NCBI GenBank assembly: GCA_000433115.1
Contig: FR892213.1
Coordinates: forward strand, 1,970-15,792
DNA length: 13,823 bases
Source: Ruminococcus sp. CAG:382
Lineage (GTDB): Bacteria; Bacillota; Clostridia; Oscillospirales; CAG-382
Direction of reading: 5' to 3'
How positions within the stretch are numbered: the stretch's first letter is position 1; every line of letters begins with the position of its first letter. A program made the position numbers and the translations under genes. Of the stretch, positions 7,846-13,823 are shown piece by piece. Under the pieces are notes generated by a model. It ran no database searches. It saw only the letters and a list, made by a program, of their open reading frames with translations, and was not told where the DNA came from.

Positions 7846-9150
7846 TTATTTATCGTTAAGACAGGTGATGCCGGGAAGCTGTTTGCCTTCGAGGAATTCG
7901 AGGGAAGCGCCGCCGCCGGTGGAGATATGAGTGATCTTATCAGCAAAGCCGAGCTGTTCGACTGCCGCAGCCGAGTCGCCGCCGCCTACAATGGTGGTTG
8001 CGCCGGAATCAGCGAGAGCTTTCGCAACAGCGATGGTACCTGCGGCGAGAGTGGGATTTTCGAAAACGCCCATAGGTCCGTTCCAGACAACGGTCTTTGC
8101 GTTCTTAATAGCATCAGCAAAAAGCTCACGTGTCTTTTCGCCGATATCAAGACCCATCATATCGGCAGGAATGGAGTCGGAAGACACGGTTTTTACGTCG
8201 ATTGCAGCATCTATGGGATCGGGGAACGCCTTTGCGACAACGGTATCAACGGGGAGAAGGAGCTTCACGCCGTTCTTTTCAGCCTTTGCGAGCATTTCCT
8301 TGCAGTAATCGAGCTTTGTATCATCGAACAGGGAGGTACCGATGCTTTTTCCCTGAGCGGCAAGGAAGGTATATGCCATACCGCCGCCGATAATGAGTGT
8401 ATCGACCTTGCCAAGCAGATTTTCGATAACGGTAAGCTTGTCGGCAACCTTTGCGCCGCCGAGAATTGCAACGAAGGGTCTGTCGGGGTCGTCAAGAGCC
8501 TTGCCCATGACGTCAATTTCTTTCTGGATGAGGAAGCCGCAGACAGCGGGGAGATAATCGGCAACACCGGCGGTGGAAGCGTGCGCTCTGTGTGCGGTGC
8601 CGAATGCGTCGTTTACATATATTTCTGCCAGAGAAGCAAGCTGTTTTGCGAATTCGGGATCGTTCTTTTCTTCTTCGGCGTGGAATCTGACGTTTTCAAG
8701 GAGCATGACATCGCCGGGCTTGAGCGCTGCAGCCTTTGCCTTCGCGTCCTCGCCGACAACATCCTTTGCCATGATGACGTCTTTGCCGAGAAGTTCGGAA
8801 ATTCTTGCGGCAACAGGAGCGAGAGTAAGCTTCTTGACGTCCTTCTTTGCCTTTTCGATAAGCTCTGCGGTAGCAGCGTCTCTTTCGTTTTCGGGAAGAG
8901 CCTCGATCTTTGCCTTTTCTTTCTTATTCAGCTTGATCTTATCGTTGAAAACATTGTGGGGTTTGCCCATATGCGAGCAGAGAATAACGGCAGCGCCGTT
9001 GTCGAGAAGATATTTGATGGTGGGAAGTGCGCCTACGATACGCTTATCGCTGGTGATTACACCGTCCTTCATAGGTACGTTGAAGTCGCATCTTACAAGG
9101 ACCTTTTTACCGGTCACATTGATGTCGGTAACTGATTTTTTGTTGAGCAT
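7846..9150 (-). CDS. pgk: Phosphoglycerate kinase (with N-domain insertion)
   Basis: This enzyme transfers phosphate from 1,3-bisphosphoglycerate to ADP, an ATP-producing step of glycolysis. Substrate-site motifs are intact: RCDFNVP at 20-26, SHMGKP at 59-64, NVRFHAEEE at 153-161 and DAFGTAHR at 181-188. So are the nucleotide-site motifs: GGAKVADK at 231-238, WNGPMGVFE at 356-364, GGGDS at 389-393 and TGGGASLEF at 411-419. At 434 residues it is about 35-40 longer than the common bacterial form. The extra length is a Lys/Glu/Ala-rich, probably helical segment between SHMGKP and LAPVAARI, about residues 67-107. AGAAAGGA precedes the ATG. The gene starts 23 bases after the solute-binding protein gene and is followed by tpiA; gapA is not nearby. 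Confidence 0.97.
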   Translation of the reverse strand: MLNKKSVTDINVTGKKVLVRCDFNVPMKDGVITSDKRIVGALPTIKYLLDNGAAVILCSHMGKPHNVFNDKIKLNKKEKAKIEALPENERDAATAELIEKAKKDVKKLTLAPVAARISELLGKDVIMAKDVVGEDAKAKAAALKPGDVMLLENVRFHAEEEKNDPEFAKQLASLAEIYVNDAFGTAHRAHASTAGVADYLPAVCGFLIQKEIDVMGKALDDPDRPFVAILGGAKVADKLTVIENLLGKVDTLIIGGGMAYTFLAAQGKSIGTSLFDDTKLDYCKEMLAKAEKNGVKLLLPVDTVVAKAFPDPIDAAIDVKTVSSDSIPADMMGLDIGEKTRELFADAIKNAKTVVWNGPMGVFENPTLAAGTIAVAKALADSGATTIVGGGDSAAAVEQLGFADKITHISTGGGASLEFLEGKQLPGITCLNDK

Positions 9151-9173
9151 GATTTATTATTCCTTTCTGTTTG

Positions 9174-10577
9174 TTATCTGAAATATTTGTTTGCAATGGT
9201 TTCGAGCCGTGTTTTTTCACGTGAAAAGATCTTCCCGAAGGAGGCATCCTTTGTCACGGCTTCGATTATCGCGTTCTGCGATGACGCCGATATAGCCGAA
9301 TAACCGCCCGAATAGAGAATACCCAAATTTATATATTGAGTATCATATATTTTTCTTATCGACAGCGCGGAATCGTTGTCGCGCAGGTCGAAGTATATGT
9401 GGTTTTGTATTTTCGCTTCCGCAATATGCTGATATGATGCGGCTGTGAGAGCCGTAAGAATCAAGCCCGTGCGGTCGCTGTCGGTCTGATCCGACGGCAC
9501 GGCAATACCGCGTGCGTCGCCGTCAAGAACGCTTCGTGTGTTTCCGTCGTAAGAGGGAAGCGGCAACACGCCGAAGTCATCCGACATATCCTTCAGTTCA
9601 TCGATAAGATGCAGCGGAGCAAGCAAAAACGCAATCTCTCCGTTTTTAAATGCTTTTTTTGCGTCATCATCACGGCGTGAGTCATAGCTTTGGCTGTTTA
9701 TCAACGTTTTCACAGCGGAAGCGATGTTATCAAGCGCTTCGACGTTTTCATTCTGTGAAAGCGCGTTTCCGTACCCGCCGGTTACCGGTTCAATGCCCGA
9801 GGTGGCGAATGCGGCCGTTATGAGCGAGTTTTTTGTGTCATATGCGGCGAATCCGCCGTTTAAAGCGTTTGCAAGAAACGCATCCCACGTCCACGTCGAG
9901 GATTTTGCCATCTGGTACAGCGCAGTCGCATCTGTTTTGGCTTTATTGAAGAACGCGCACCAGGTATATTCCTGCACTTCCGTCAGGTCATCGAAAACCG
10001 CATAGCAGGTATGGCCCGCAGTTGCGCCTTTGTGAAGCGATGCGTTGCAGAATTCCGCCGTACCGTCATAATAGGGAAGCGAATACAGATTCGTCAGCGC
10101 TCCGTCTGCGGCGAGCTTCGACAACGTCTGCATTGAAGCAGAAACGAGATCTGCGTATTGCAGTCCTGCCGCCGTGCTCTGAAGTATGGCGTTGATCATT
10201 TCGCTTTCGCGCACGGATTTTTCCGTTATTTTTATACCGTATTTATTTTCGACAAGGGCGTTTCGTTTGTTTCTTGCCTTTTCGACTTCGTTTTCGGTAT
10301 TTTCCACGGTTGTGAAGCGCCCCGAGTAGGAAGTCGCAATCGTGAATTCATAGTCTGCATAGTCTGCGCCGCGAACCGTGCTGAGCCATTCCTCCGCAGT
10401 CATTTCGTCATATGTGACGGGAGGAGTCTTGCTGACATCTTCGGGCGCGGAGTTCGAGCCGACAGGATCATCGCCCTGTCCGATTCCGCCACACGAGCCA
10501 AGCAGCAACGCGGTGCAGATCAATATGACACCGATGCACGAACGTGTCGTATGCGTGTTGTGTCCGATGCGTCTCAA
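9174..10577 (-). CDS. Extracellular solute-binding lipoprotein (ABC-type, sugar-binding-like)
   Basis: A 467-residue lipoprotein with the general plan of family 1 solute-binding proteins of ABC importers. It has a signal peptide with lipobox LGSC (lipidated Cys29) and a Gly/Asp/Ser linker. A mature domain follows in which YADLV (141-145), STWTWDAF (227-234), a FKNGEIAFLLAP segment (310-321) and FGVLPLPSYDG (335-345) match typical positions of the fold. No permease or ATPase gene is in the window, so it is an orphan component and the ligand is unknown. I chose a TTG start at 10577 because AGGAGA sits 6 bases upstream. The in-frame ATG at 10613 has no ribosome site, and its first codons are simply a parS site read as protein. 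A second parS-like palindrome lies near the 3' end. Confidence 0.78.
   Translation of the reverse strand: MRRIGHNTHTTRSCIGVILICTALLLGSCGGIGQGDDPVGSNSAPEDVSKTPPVTYDEMTAEEWLSTVRGADYADYEFTIATSYSGRFTTVENTENEVEKARNKRNALVENKYGIKITEKSVRESEMINAILQSTAAGLQYADLVSASMQTLSKLAADGALTNLYSLPYYDGTAEFCNASLHKGATAGHTCYAVFDDLTEVQEYTWCAFFNKAKTDATALYQMAKSSTWTWDAFLANALNGGFAAYDTKNSLITAAFATSGIEPVTGGYGNALSQNENVEALDNIASAVKTLINSQSYDSRRDDDAKKAFKNGEIAFLLAPLHLIDELKDMSDDFGVLPLPSYDGNTRSVLDGDARGIAVPSDQTDSDRTGLILTALTAASYQHIAEAKIQNHIYFDLRDNDSALSIRKIYDTQYINLGILYSGGYSAISASSQNAIIEAVTKDASFGKIFSREKTRLETIANKYFR
9213..9228. promoter_or_regulatory. Degenerate parS-like palindrome
   Basis: TTTTTCACGTGAAAAG keeps the 12-bp core TTTCACGTGAAA of the parS consensus but differs at 3 of 16 positions, all in the outer bases. 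It is inside the 3' part of the solute-binding protein gene, about 1.38 kb from the exact parS. It may be a weaker ParB site or a chance occurrence. Confidence 0.4.
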
Positions 10578-10583
10578 AGCAGT

Positions 10584-10589
10584 TCTCCT
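10584..10589 (-). promoter_or_regulatory. Ribosome binding site that fixes a TTG start
   Basis: On the minus strand AGGAGA, within AAAGGAGAA, ends 6 bases before a TTG codon (10575-10577) in frame with the solute-binding protein. The upstream ATG at 10613 has only CCGGGA before it. This moves the start 12 codons downstream and places the parS site outside the coding region. Confidence 0.75.
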
Positions 10590-10596
10590 TTCGCTT

Positions 10597-10612
10597 TGTT
10601 TCACGTGAAACA
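10597..10612. promoter_or_regulatory. parS: parS centromere-like site (ParB/Spo0J binding)
   Basis: TGTTTCACGTGAAACA is a perfect 16-bp palindrome identical to the consensus parS of Firmicutes, where ParB (Spo0J) loads, spreads and recruits SMC to organise the origin region. It lies in the 42-bp gap between the RNase R-like gene and the TTG start of the solute-binding protein gene. Such sites cluster around oriC, which fits mnmE nearby. Confidence 0.9.
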
Positions 10613-10619
10613 TTCCCGG

Positions 10620-12416
10620 TCAGAGGTAGAACGAAAGCGCCGTTTTGAGGAAGGAAACGGTCTTAATTCTGGCGCGCATTGTTGAACCTGCGCTGTAACG
10701 TTCAAGCACGGAATTGCCCATGACAATATCGGCAAGCAGACCCTCCTGCGTTTTTGCGACAAGCGGCACACCGTCGTTGAGCAGTGTCACATTTGCGACA
10801 GAATGTTTTTTATAAAGTTTGCAGGCAGCAAGAAGGCGGAGACGACGGTCAAGTTCATCAGCGCGGATACTGCGTTCGGTAAGCTCGGCAGTATCAATAA
10901 CAGGCGCCTTTTCGTTGCGGATATGAGCGCGGATGAATCTCTGCTGAAGAACCGCATCAAAGTTATTCGTCGGATTTTCAAGAGGCGCATACGCGTTGAG
11001 CGCATAAATCGTATCTTTGACAGGTTTGTCGTAATATTCCATGGGAGGCAAGCAGAAATTTATATAACGCGTGAGAAGATCTTTTTGCGTGCTCCGTTCT
11101 ACCGCGCCGTACGCGGCATTAAAGCGGTTTGCCGCATAAATATCGCAATAAGGAGTGAGCGCTCTGAGATAGAGCGGTATATCGAATTCCGGAGTAAATA
11201 CCGGAACAGGACGTGATGAATACAGGCATTGAATATTGTTTTTGGAGCAAATGCGTGCAAATGCCGCGCCGACATTGAGCATGAGCTCCGAAAAACAGTT
11301 TTCCGTCGGGCCGGCAGCAGCGGAAACAGAGGGAACGGCGTCACAGTAGTAAAGCTTTTCTTTTCTAACCGGCACACCGCCGGCTTCGCGGCGTGTCAGC
11401 GCCATACGTTTTGTTATGCCAATCAGGCGGCGGATGTTTTTGTCGGTTTCGGCAGAAACGTCTGCAATCATCGCATTTGCATTGTCAAGCACAGAATACG
11501 GGACGGGAACCACCCCGGAAACCATGGATTCTTCAGGTTCGATCGAATAGATATATCCGGCAAGATTCAGCTTGATGTGAAGTGTCAATGTCGGGTGTAC
11601 ACCGGGCGTGACAAGGTTGAACGCCGAGCTGTGAAGTGTCAGCGGCATGAGAGCGTACTTGCTGGCATACGAATTGAGGATGCCGCGAAAACGCTGTGAA
11701 GCCTGGACTTCAAGCGGACTTCCTTCGGGTACACAGGCATCCACATCAAGTATGTGGACATCAAGATTACAGCCGTTGTCGTCATACCATACATGAAACG
11801 CCGTGTCGCCGTAGCAATGCGGCATTCTGACCGGGCAGAATATGTCCGTGTTGTACATAGCGCGGTCCGAAGAAGAAACGGGCGCACCGTCGCGGATAAT
11901 GCTTTTGACCTGTTCTACGGCGTCTTCGGAAAATCCGTTTCCGAACGGAGATCCGTCCAGGAAAAACGCAAGCGCCGATTCATATGTTTCGGACTTGCCG
12001 TATGATTTCACGGGGCGGACGCGGAGCGCCGAGATCGCTTTTGACGGGTGAATAATTTCCGCCAGCACAAAATCGCCGTCGGAATAGACCGAAGCAAGTT
12101 CTGATTTTACGAGTACGCGGAAAGGTATATAGCTGTTCGGGCGCAAATACTGCTTTCCGTCTGCGTCATGGAAAAGCGTGCCTTCAACAAAATTACGCGC
12201 GTGCGAAACGACGCGGATCAGCTTTCCGTAGCCGCCGCGTTCAAGATATGCGCCCTCTGGAGGGCAGATAATCTCAACGGTGTCGCCGTCAAAAACGCCG
12301 TCTCGCGCCGAAACAACGAGCGGAACCACAAAGGTTTCCTCGTCGGTTTTGGAAACGACATAGCCGAGACCGCTTTTATTATAATGAAATGTTCCGATAA
12401 TTCTTTTATTACGCAT
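10620..12416 (-). CDS. RNase R/RNB-family protein with degenerate active site (probable pseudoenzyme)
   Basis: A 598-residue protein in the position where rnr usually follows secG. The RNase R plan can be followed. A cold-shock-like OB domain (about 5-50) contains GTFHYNKSGLGYV, and a second OB region (about 75-135) leads into RPVKSYG. An RNB-like core follows, in which LDVHILDVDACVPEGSPLE (218-236) aligns with the family's VHIADVSHYVxPGSxLD, and CFSELML (374-380) matches the ELML block. A short S1-like remnant is at the end. The catalytic TIDxxxARDFDDA block is replaced by CPVRMPHCYGDTAF (194-207), leaving one of four aspartates, and SPIRRYPD is replaced by NPTNNFDA (481-488). RNase R usually has over 700 residues. 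It is probably inactive as a 3'-5' exonuclease and may bind RNA or act as a regulator. The start lacks a good ribosome site. The homology is judged by eye. Confidence 0.75.
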   Translation of the reverse strand: MRNKRIIGTFHYNKSGLGYVVSKTDEETFVVPLVVSARDGVFDGDTVEIICPPEGAYLERGGYGKLIRVVSHARNFVEGTLFHDADGKQYLRPNSYIPFRVLVKSELASVYSDGDFVLAEIIHPSKAISALRVRPVKSYGKSETYESALAFFLDGSPFGNGFSEDAVEQVKSIIRDGAPVSSSDRAMYNTDIFCPVRMPHCYGDTAFHVWYDDNGCNLDVHILDVDACVPEGSPLEVQASQRFRGILNSYASKYALMPLTLHSSAFNLVTPGVHPTLTLHIKLNLAGYIYSIEPEESMVSGVVPVPYSVLDNANAMIADVSAETDKNIRRLIGITKRMALTRREAGGVPVRKEKLYYCDAVPSVSAAAGPTENCFSELMLNVGAAFARICSKNNIQCLYSSRPVPVFTPEFDIPLYLRALTPYCDIYAANRFNAAYGAVERSTQKDLLTRYINFCLPPMEYYDKPVKDTIYALNAYAPLENPTNNFDAVLQQRFIRAHIRNEKAPVIDTAELTERSIRADELDRRLRLLAACKLYKKHSVANVTLLNDGVPLVAKTQEGLLADIVMGNSVLERYSAGSTMRARIKTVSFLKTALSFYL

Positions 12417-12452
12417 CTGAGGAATTCAACTTAAAAAATCGTTAAAATTTTC

Positions 12453-12498
12453 AAAAAATCAGGGACCCGACCGCACTGCAGCAGTCCGGCCCCGTTCC
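12453..12498 (-). terminator. Possible terminator or attenuator between secG and the RNase R-like gene
   Basis: On the minus strand a long, imperfect GC-rich hairpin (12462-12498, around a central ACT / AGT closing stem) is followed by TGA and then six T (12453-12458). It would partly terminate transcription after secG. The pairing contains internal loops and G-U pairs, so its strength is uncertain. Confidence 0.45.
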
Positions 12499-12564
12499 GG
12501 TCTGAAATAATCCGAATGATTAAATGCCGCACCGTTTGCGGCGGTTCCGTAAAAAGGAATTTGC

Positions 12565-12993
12565 CTATGCTTCTGCGGAAGCTTCTTCCGAAACAGCGGA
12601 AACTTCTTCCGAAACAGCTTCGGATGCCTCGGAAGCCTCTTCGGAGACGTCGGAAGCGGCAGAGCTGTCACTTTCGGAAGCAACGGAAGCGGCGGAAGAT
12701 GCGGAAGATGTGGAAGCGGTGCTTGAGTTGTTCTTTGAACCGCTTTCAGAGCCGTGATAGGAATAAAGAACGAGAGCAAGAACAGCAAGCGCGACGGAAA
12801 AAATCACAGTCAGCTTTTTGAGCATTGCTTCTTTGGACTTGGACTTGTTTCTGCCGTAATAGCTGTCAGTCGTGCCGCCGCCGATCGCTCCGCCAAGTCC
12901 GCCCTTTTTGGACTGCTGAAGAGTAATGACGACAACAAGCGCAACGGCGATAAGAAGCAAAATTATGCCGAGGATGATTTCGAGTGTGTTCAT
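12565..12993 (-). CDS. secG: Protein translocase subunit SecG with long acidic tail
   Basis: A small membrane subunit of the SecYEG translocon that assists preprotein export. Residues 1-80 are a standard SecG: a first helix at about 4-24, the conserved QQSKKGGLGGAIGGG loop (26-40) and a second helix at about 60-78. SecG proteins usually stop there, at 70-80 residues. Here a tail of 62 residues follows, made almost entirely of Ser, Ala, Glu, Val and Asp, with a tandem 7-residue repeat near the end (VSEEVSA VSEEASA). With the usual SecG topology the tail would face outside the cell. GGAGG lies 10 bases before the ATG and a near-consensus promoter about 100 bases upstream. The next gene is the RNase R-like one, the common secG-rnr pairing. 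Confidence 0.93.
   Translation of the reverse strand: MNTLEIILGIILLLIAVALVVVITLQQSKKGGLGGAIGGGTTDSYYGRNKSKSKEAMLKKLTVIFSVALAVLALVLYSYHGSESGSKNNSSTASTSSASSAASVASESDSSAASDVSEEASEASEAVSEEVSAVSEEASAEA
12575..12616. repeat. Tandem 21-bp repeat inside the secG tail
   Basis: Two adjacent 21-bp copies (12575-12595 and 12596-12616) differ at a single base (G at 12581, A at 12602). They encode a 7-residue unit, VSEE(V/A)SA. More diverged copies of GGAAGC-type triplets fill the rest of the tail up to about 12720, which suggests growth by slippage. Confidence 0.85.
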
Positions 12994-13096
12994 GAGATGA
13001 GTTCCTCCGAATAATTAGATAGTCAGCGCCGAGCCGTCCTGCGGAAAAAAGCCCAACCGACGGCAATATCACAGCGCACATTTCGACGTACAAATT

Positions 13097-13125
13097 AATA
13101 TATCATATATTTCAAAAAAAATCAA
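13097..13125 (-). promoter_or_regulatory. Sigma-A promoter of the secG transcription unit
   Basis: On the minus strand TTGATT (13120-13125), a 17-base AT-rich spacer with an oligo-T run, then TATATT (13097-13102) with an extended TGA before it. The predicted leader to secG is about 96 bases. It is the only good promoter seen upstream of the minus-strand genes that end at tpiA. Confidence 0.78.
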
Positions 13126-13205
13126 GCGTTTTCGGAAATATTTTTACCGCCGCAGGGGCAAAAGGCGAAAAAAGTGCGGTTTTGAGGGAGATTGGCAGTG
13201 ATATT

Positions 13206-13823
13206 TCACTTGCCGACGCAGAAATGAGCGAAAATGTCGTTCACAATTTCCATGGAAGCCTGCCTGCCGTCAAGTTCTCCGAGGAAGCCGAGTGCCTCCT
13301 CGATCTGCATACCGGCGATGTCCTGTGTGAAGCCGTCAAGAGAGCGTCGCGCTTCAAGCACCGCGTCGGCGGCGTTTTTCAGCATTGCCGACTGGCGCGC
13401 CGAAGTGATGAGGGTTTCGGCGCCTTCGCAGTCGGCATATCCGCAGATATCGGCGACGGTCGCCCGCAGTTCATCAAGTCCCTTGCCCGTCACGGCAGAA
13501 AACGCTATCTCGCGGCCGAAAATTCCGGGAAGCGGACGGTCTGAAATGTCGGATTTATTCGAAAGCAGAACAGTCACATCCTGCTTTCCGGCAGAATTGA
13601 TATATCCCGCTATACGTTTTTCCTCGTCGGTTATTTCGCCGTCAACGACAAAAAGAATGAGCGACGCGCGATCCGTCTCCGCAAAAGCGCGTTCCACACC
13701 CATGCGCTCCACCGTGTCGGCTGTCTCGCGTATTCCGGCTGTGTCGGACAGATTCAGCACAACGTCGCCGAGTACGACCCTCTCGGTTATCACGTCGCGC
13801 GTCGTACCCTCAATGTCGGTCAC
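13206..13823 (-). CDS. mnmE: tRNA modification GTPase MnmE, C-terminal part (cut by window edge)
   Basis: The last 205 residues of MnmE (TrmE/ThdF), a dimeric GTPase that, with MnmG, installs the (carboxymethyl)aminomethyl group on U34 of certain tRNAs. Visible are the G2 loop TDIEGTTRDV, the G3 motif DTAGIR, the G4 motif NKSD, the helical domain with ISTSARQ-like TSARQ, and the terminal FCVGK with the cysteine of the C-x-G-K motif needed for modification. The gene runs off the right edge, so the first codon shown (GTG) is internal. The usual partner mnmG does not follow; secG, with its own promoter, does. I see no convincing terminator in the gap at 13126-13205. In many Firmicutes mnmE lies a few genes from oriC. 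Confidence 0.96.
   Translation of the reverse strand: MTDIEGTTRDVITERVVLGDVVLNLSDTAGIRETADTVERMGVERAFAETDRASLILFVVDGEITDEEKRIAGYINSAGKQDVTVLLSNKSDISDRPLPGIFGREIAFSAVTGKGLDELRATVADICGYADCEGAETLITSARQSAMLKNAADAVLEARRSLDGFTQDIAGMQIEEALGFLGELDGRQASMEIVNDIFAHFCVGK

Noticed and set aside
6997..9135. A 712-codon open frame on the plus strand across tpiA and pgk.
   Set aside because: It is exactly antisense to two clear, highly biased enzyme genes. The frame stays open because of their codon use. It has no ribosome site and its translation matches no family I know.
10578..10613. ATG start of the solute-binding protein at 10613.
   Set aside because: There is no Shine-Dalgarno before it, the codons are the parS palindrome, and a TTG with AGGAGA at proper spacing lies 12 codons downstream.
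12524..12757. A Ser/Glu-rich open frame on the plus strand opposite the secG tail.
   Set aside because: It is a mirror effect of the GGAAGC-type repeats encoding the SecG tail. It has no ribosome site and no independent support.
13126..13205. CCGCA / TGCGG pairing after mnmE as a terminator.
   Set aside because: There are only five base pairs with a loop of about 20 bases and no T-run after the stem.

Overview
The window looks like a chromosomal segment of a Bacillota bacterium, most likely a gut-type Clostridia (Oscillospirales-like). The evidence is Gram-positive style Shine-Dalgarno sites (AAAGGAG/GGAGG), sigma-A promoters with extended -10 elements, a YitT/DUF2179 protein, NrdR, lipoproteins with Ser/Glu/Pro linkers, a membrane-anchored carbohydrate-binding-like surface protein, and an exact Firmicutes-type parS site. 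The C-terminal part of mnmE at the right edge and the parS site suggest the segment lies near oriC. This placement is inferred from the usual rpmH-rnpA-yidC-jag-mnmE order; no dnaA or DnaA-box cluster is visible.

Layout from left to right. (1) 20-1127, minus: a surface protein with a CBM9/DOMON-like domain and its own promoter. (2) 1165-2544, minus: glyA with promoter and terminator, divergent from the next unit. (3) 2566-6745, plus: a probable four-gene operon, dut - nrdR - yitT-like - secreted metallophosphoesterase lipoprotein, from one strong promoter to one strong terminator. (4) 6746-6983: a pyrimidine-rich stretch with no gene, between two convergent terminators. (5) 6984-13125, minus: secG - RNase R-like - solute-binding lipoprotein - pgk - tpiA, starting at a near-consensus promoter (13097-13125) and ending at a terminator (6984-7013). 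A possible attenuator lies after secG. (6) 13206-13823, minus: the 3' part of mnmE.

The housekeeping logic is coherent. GlyA supplies 5,10-methylene-THF and Dut supplies dUMP, the two substrates of thymidylate synthase, from divergent promoters about 21 bp apart. NrdR, the repressor of ribonucleotide reductase genes, follows dut. The right half carries lower glycolysis (pgk, tpiA) together with secG and an rnr-position gene, in the reverse order to the usual gapA-pgk-tpiA-gpmI-eno-secG-rnr arrangement.

The most unusual item is the 598-residue protein in the rnr position next to secG. It keeps the overall RNase R/RNB architecture, but by eye it has lost most of the catalytic aspartates and the SPIRRY RNA-binding motif, so it looks like a pseudo-exoribonuclease. 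Other items worth attention are an exact parS 16-mer in the 42-bp gap before the solute-binding protein gene, a SecG with a repetitive acidic Ser/Glu tail, and a PGK with an insertion of about 40 residues. I see no CRISPR array, insertion sequence, tRNA, rRNA or phage gene.
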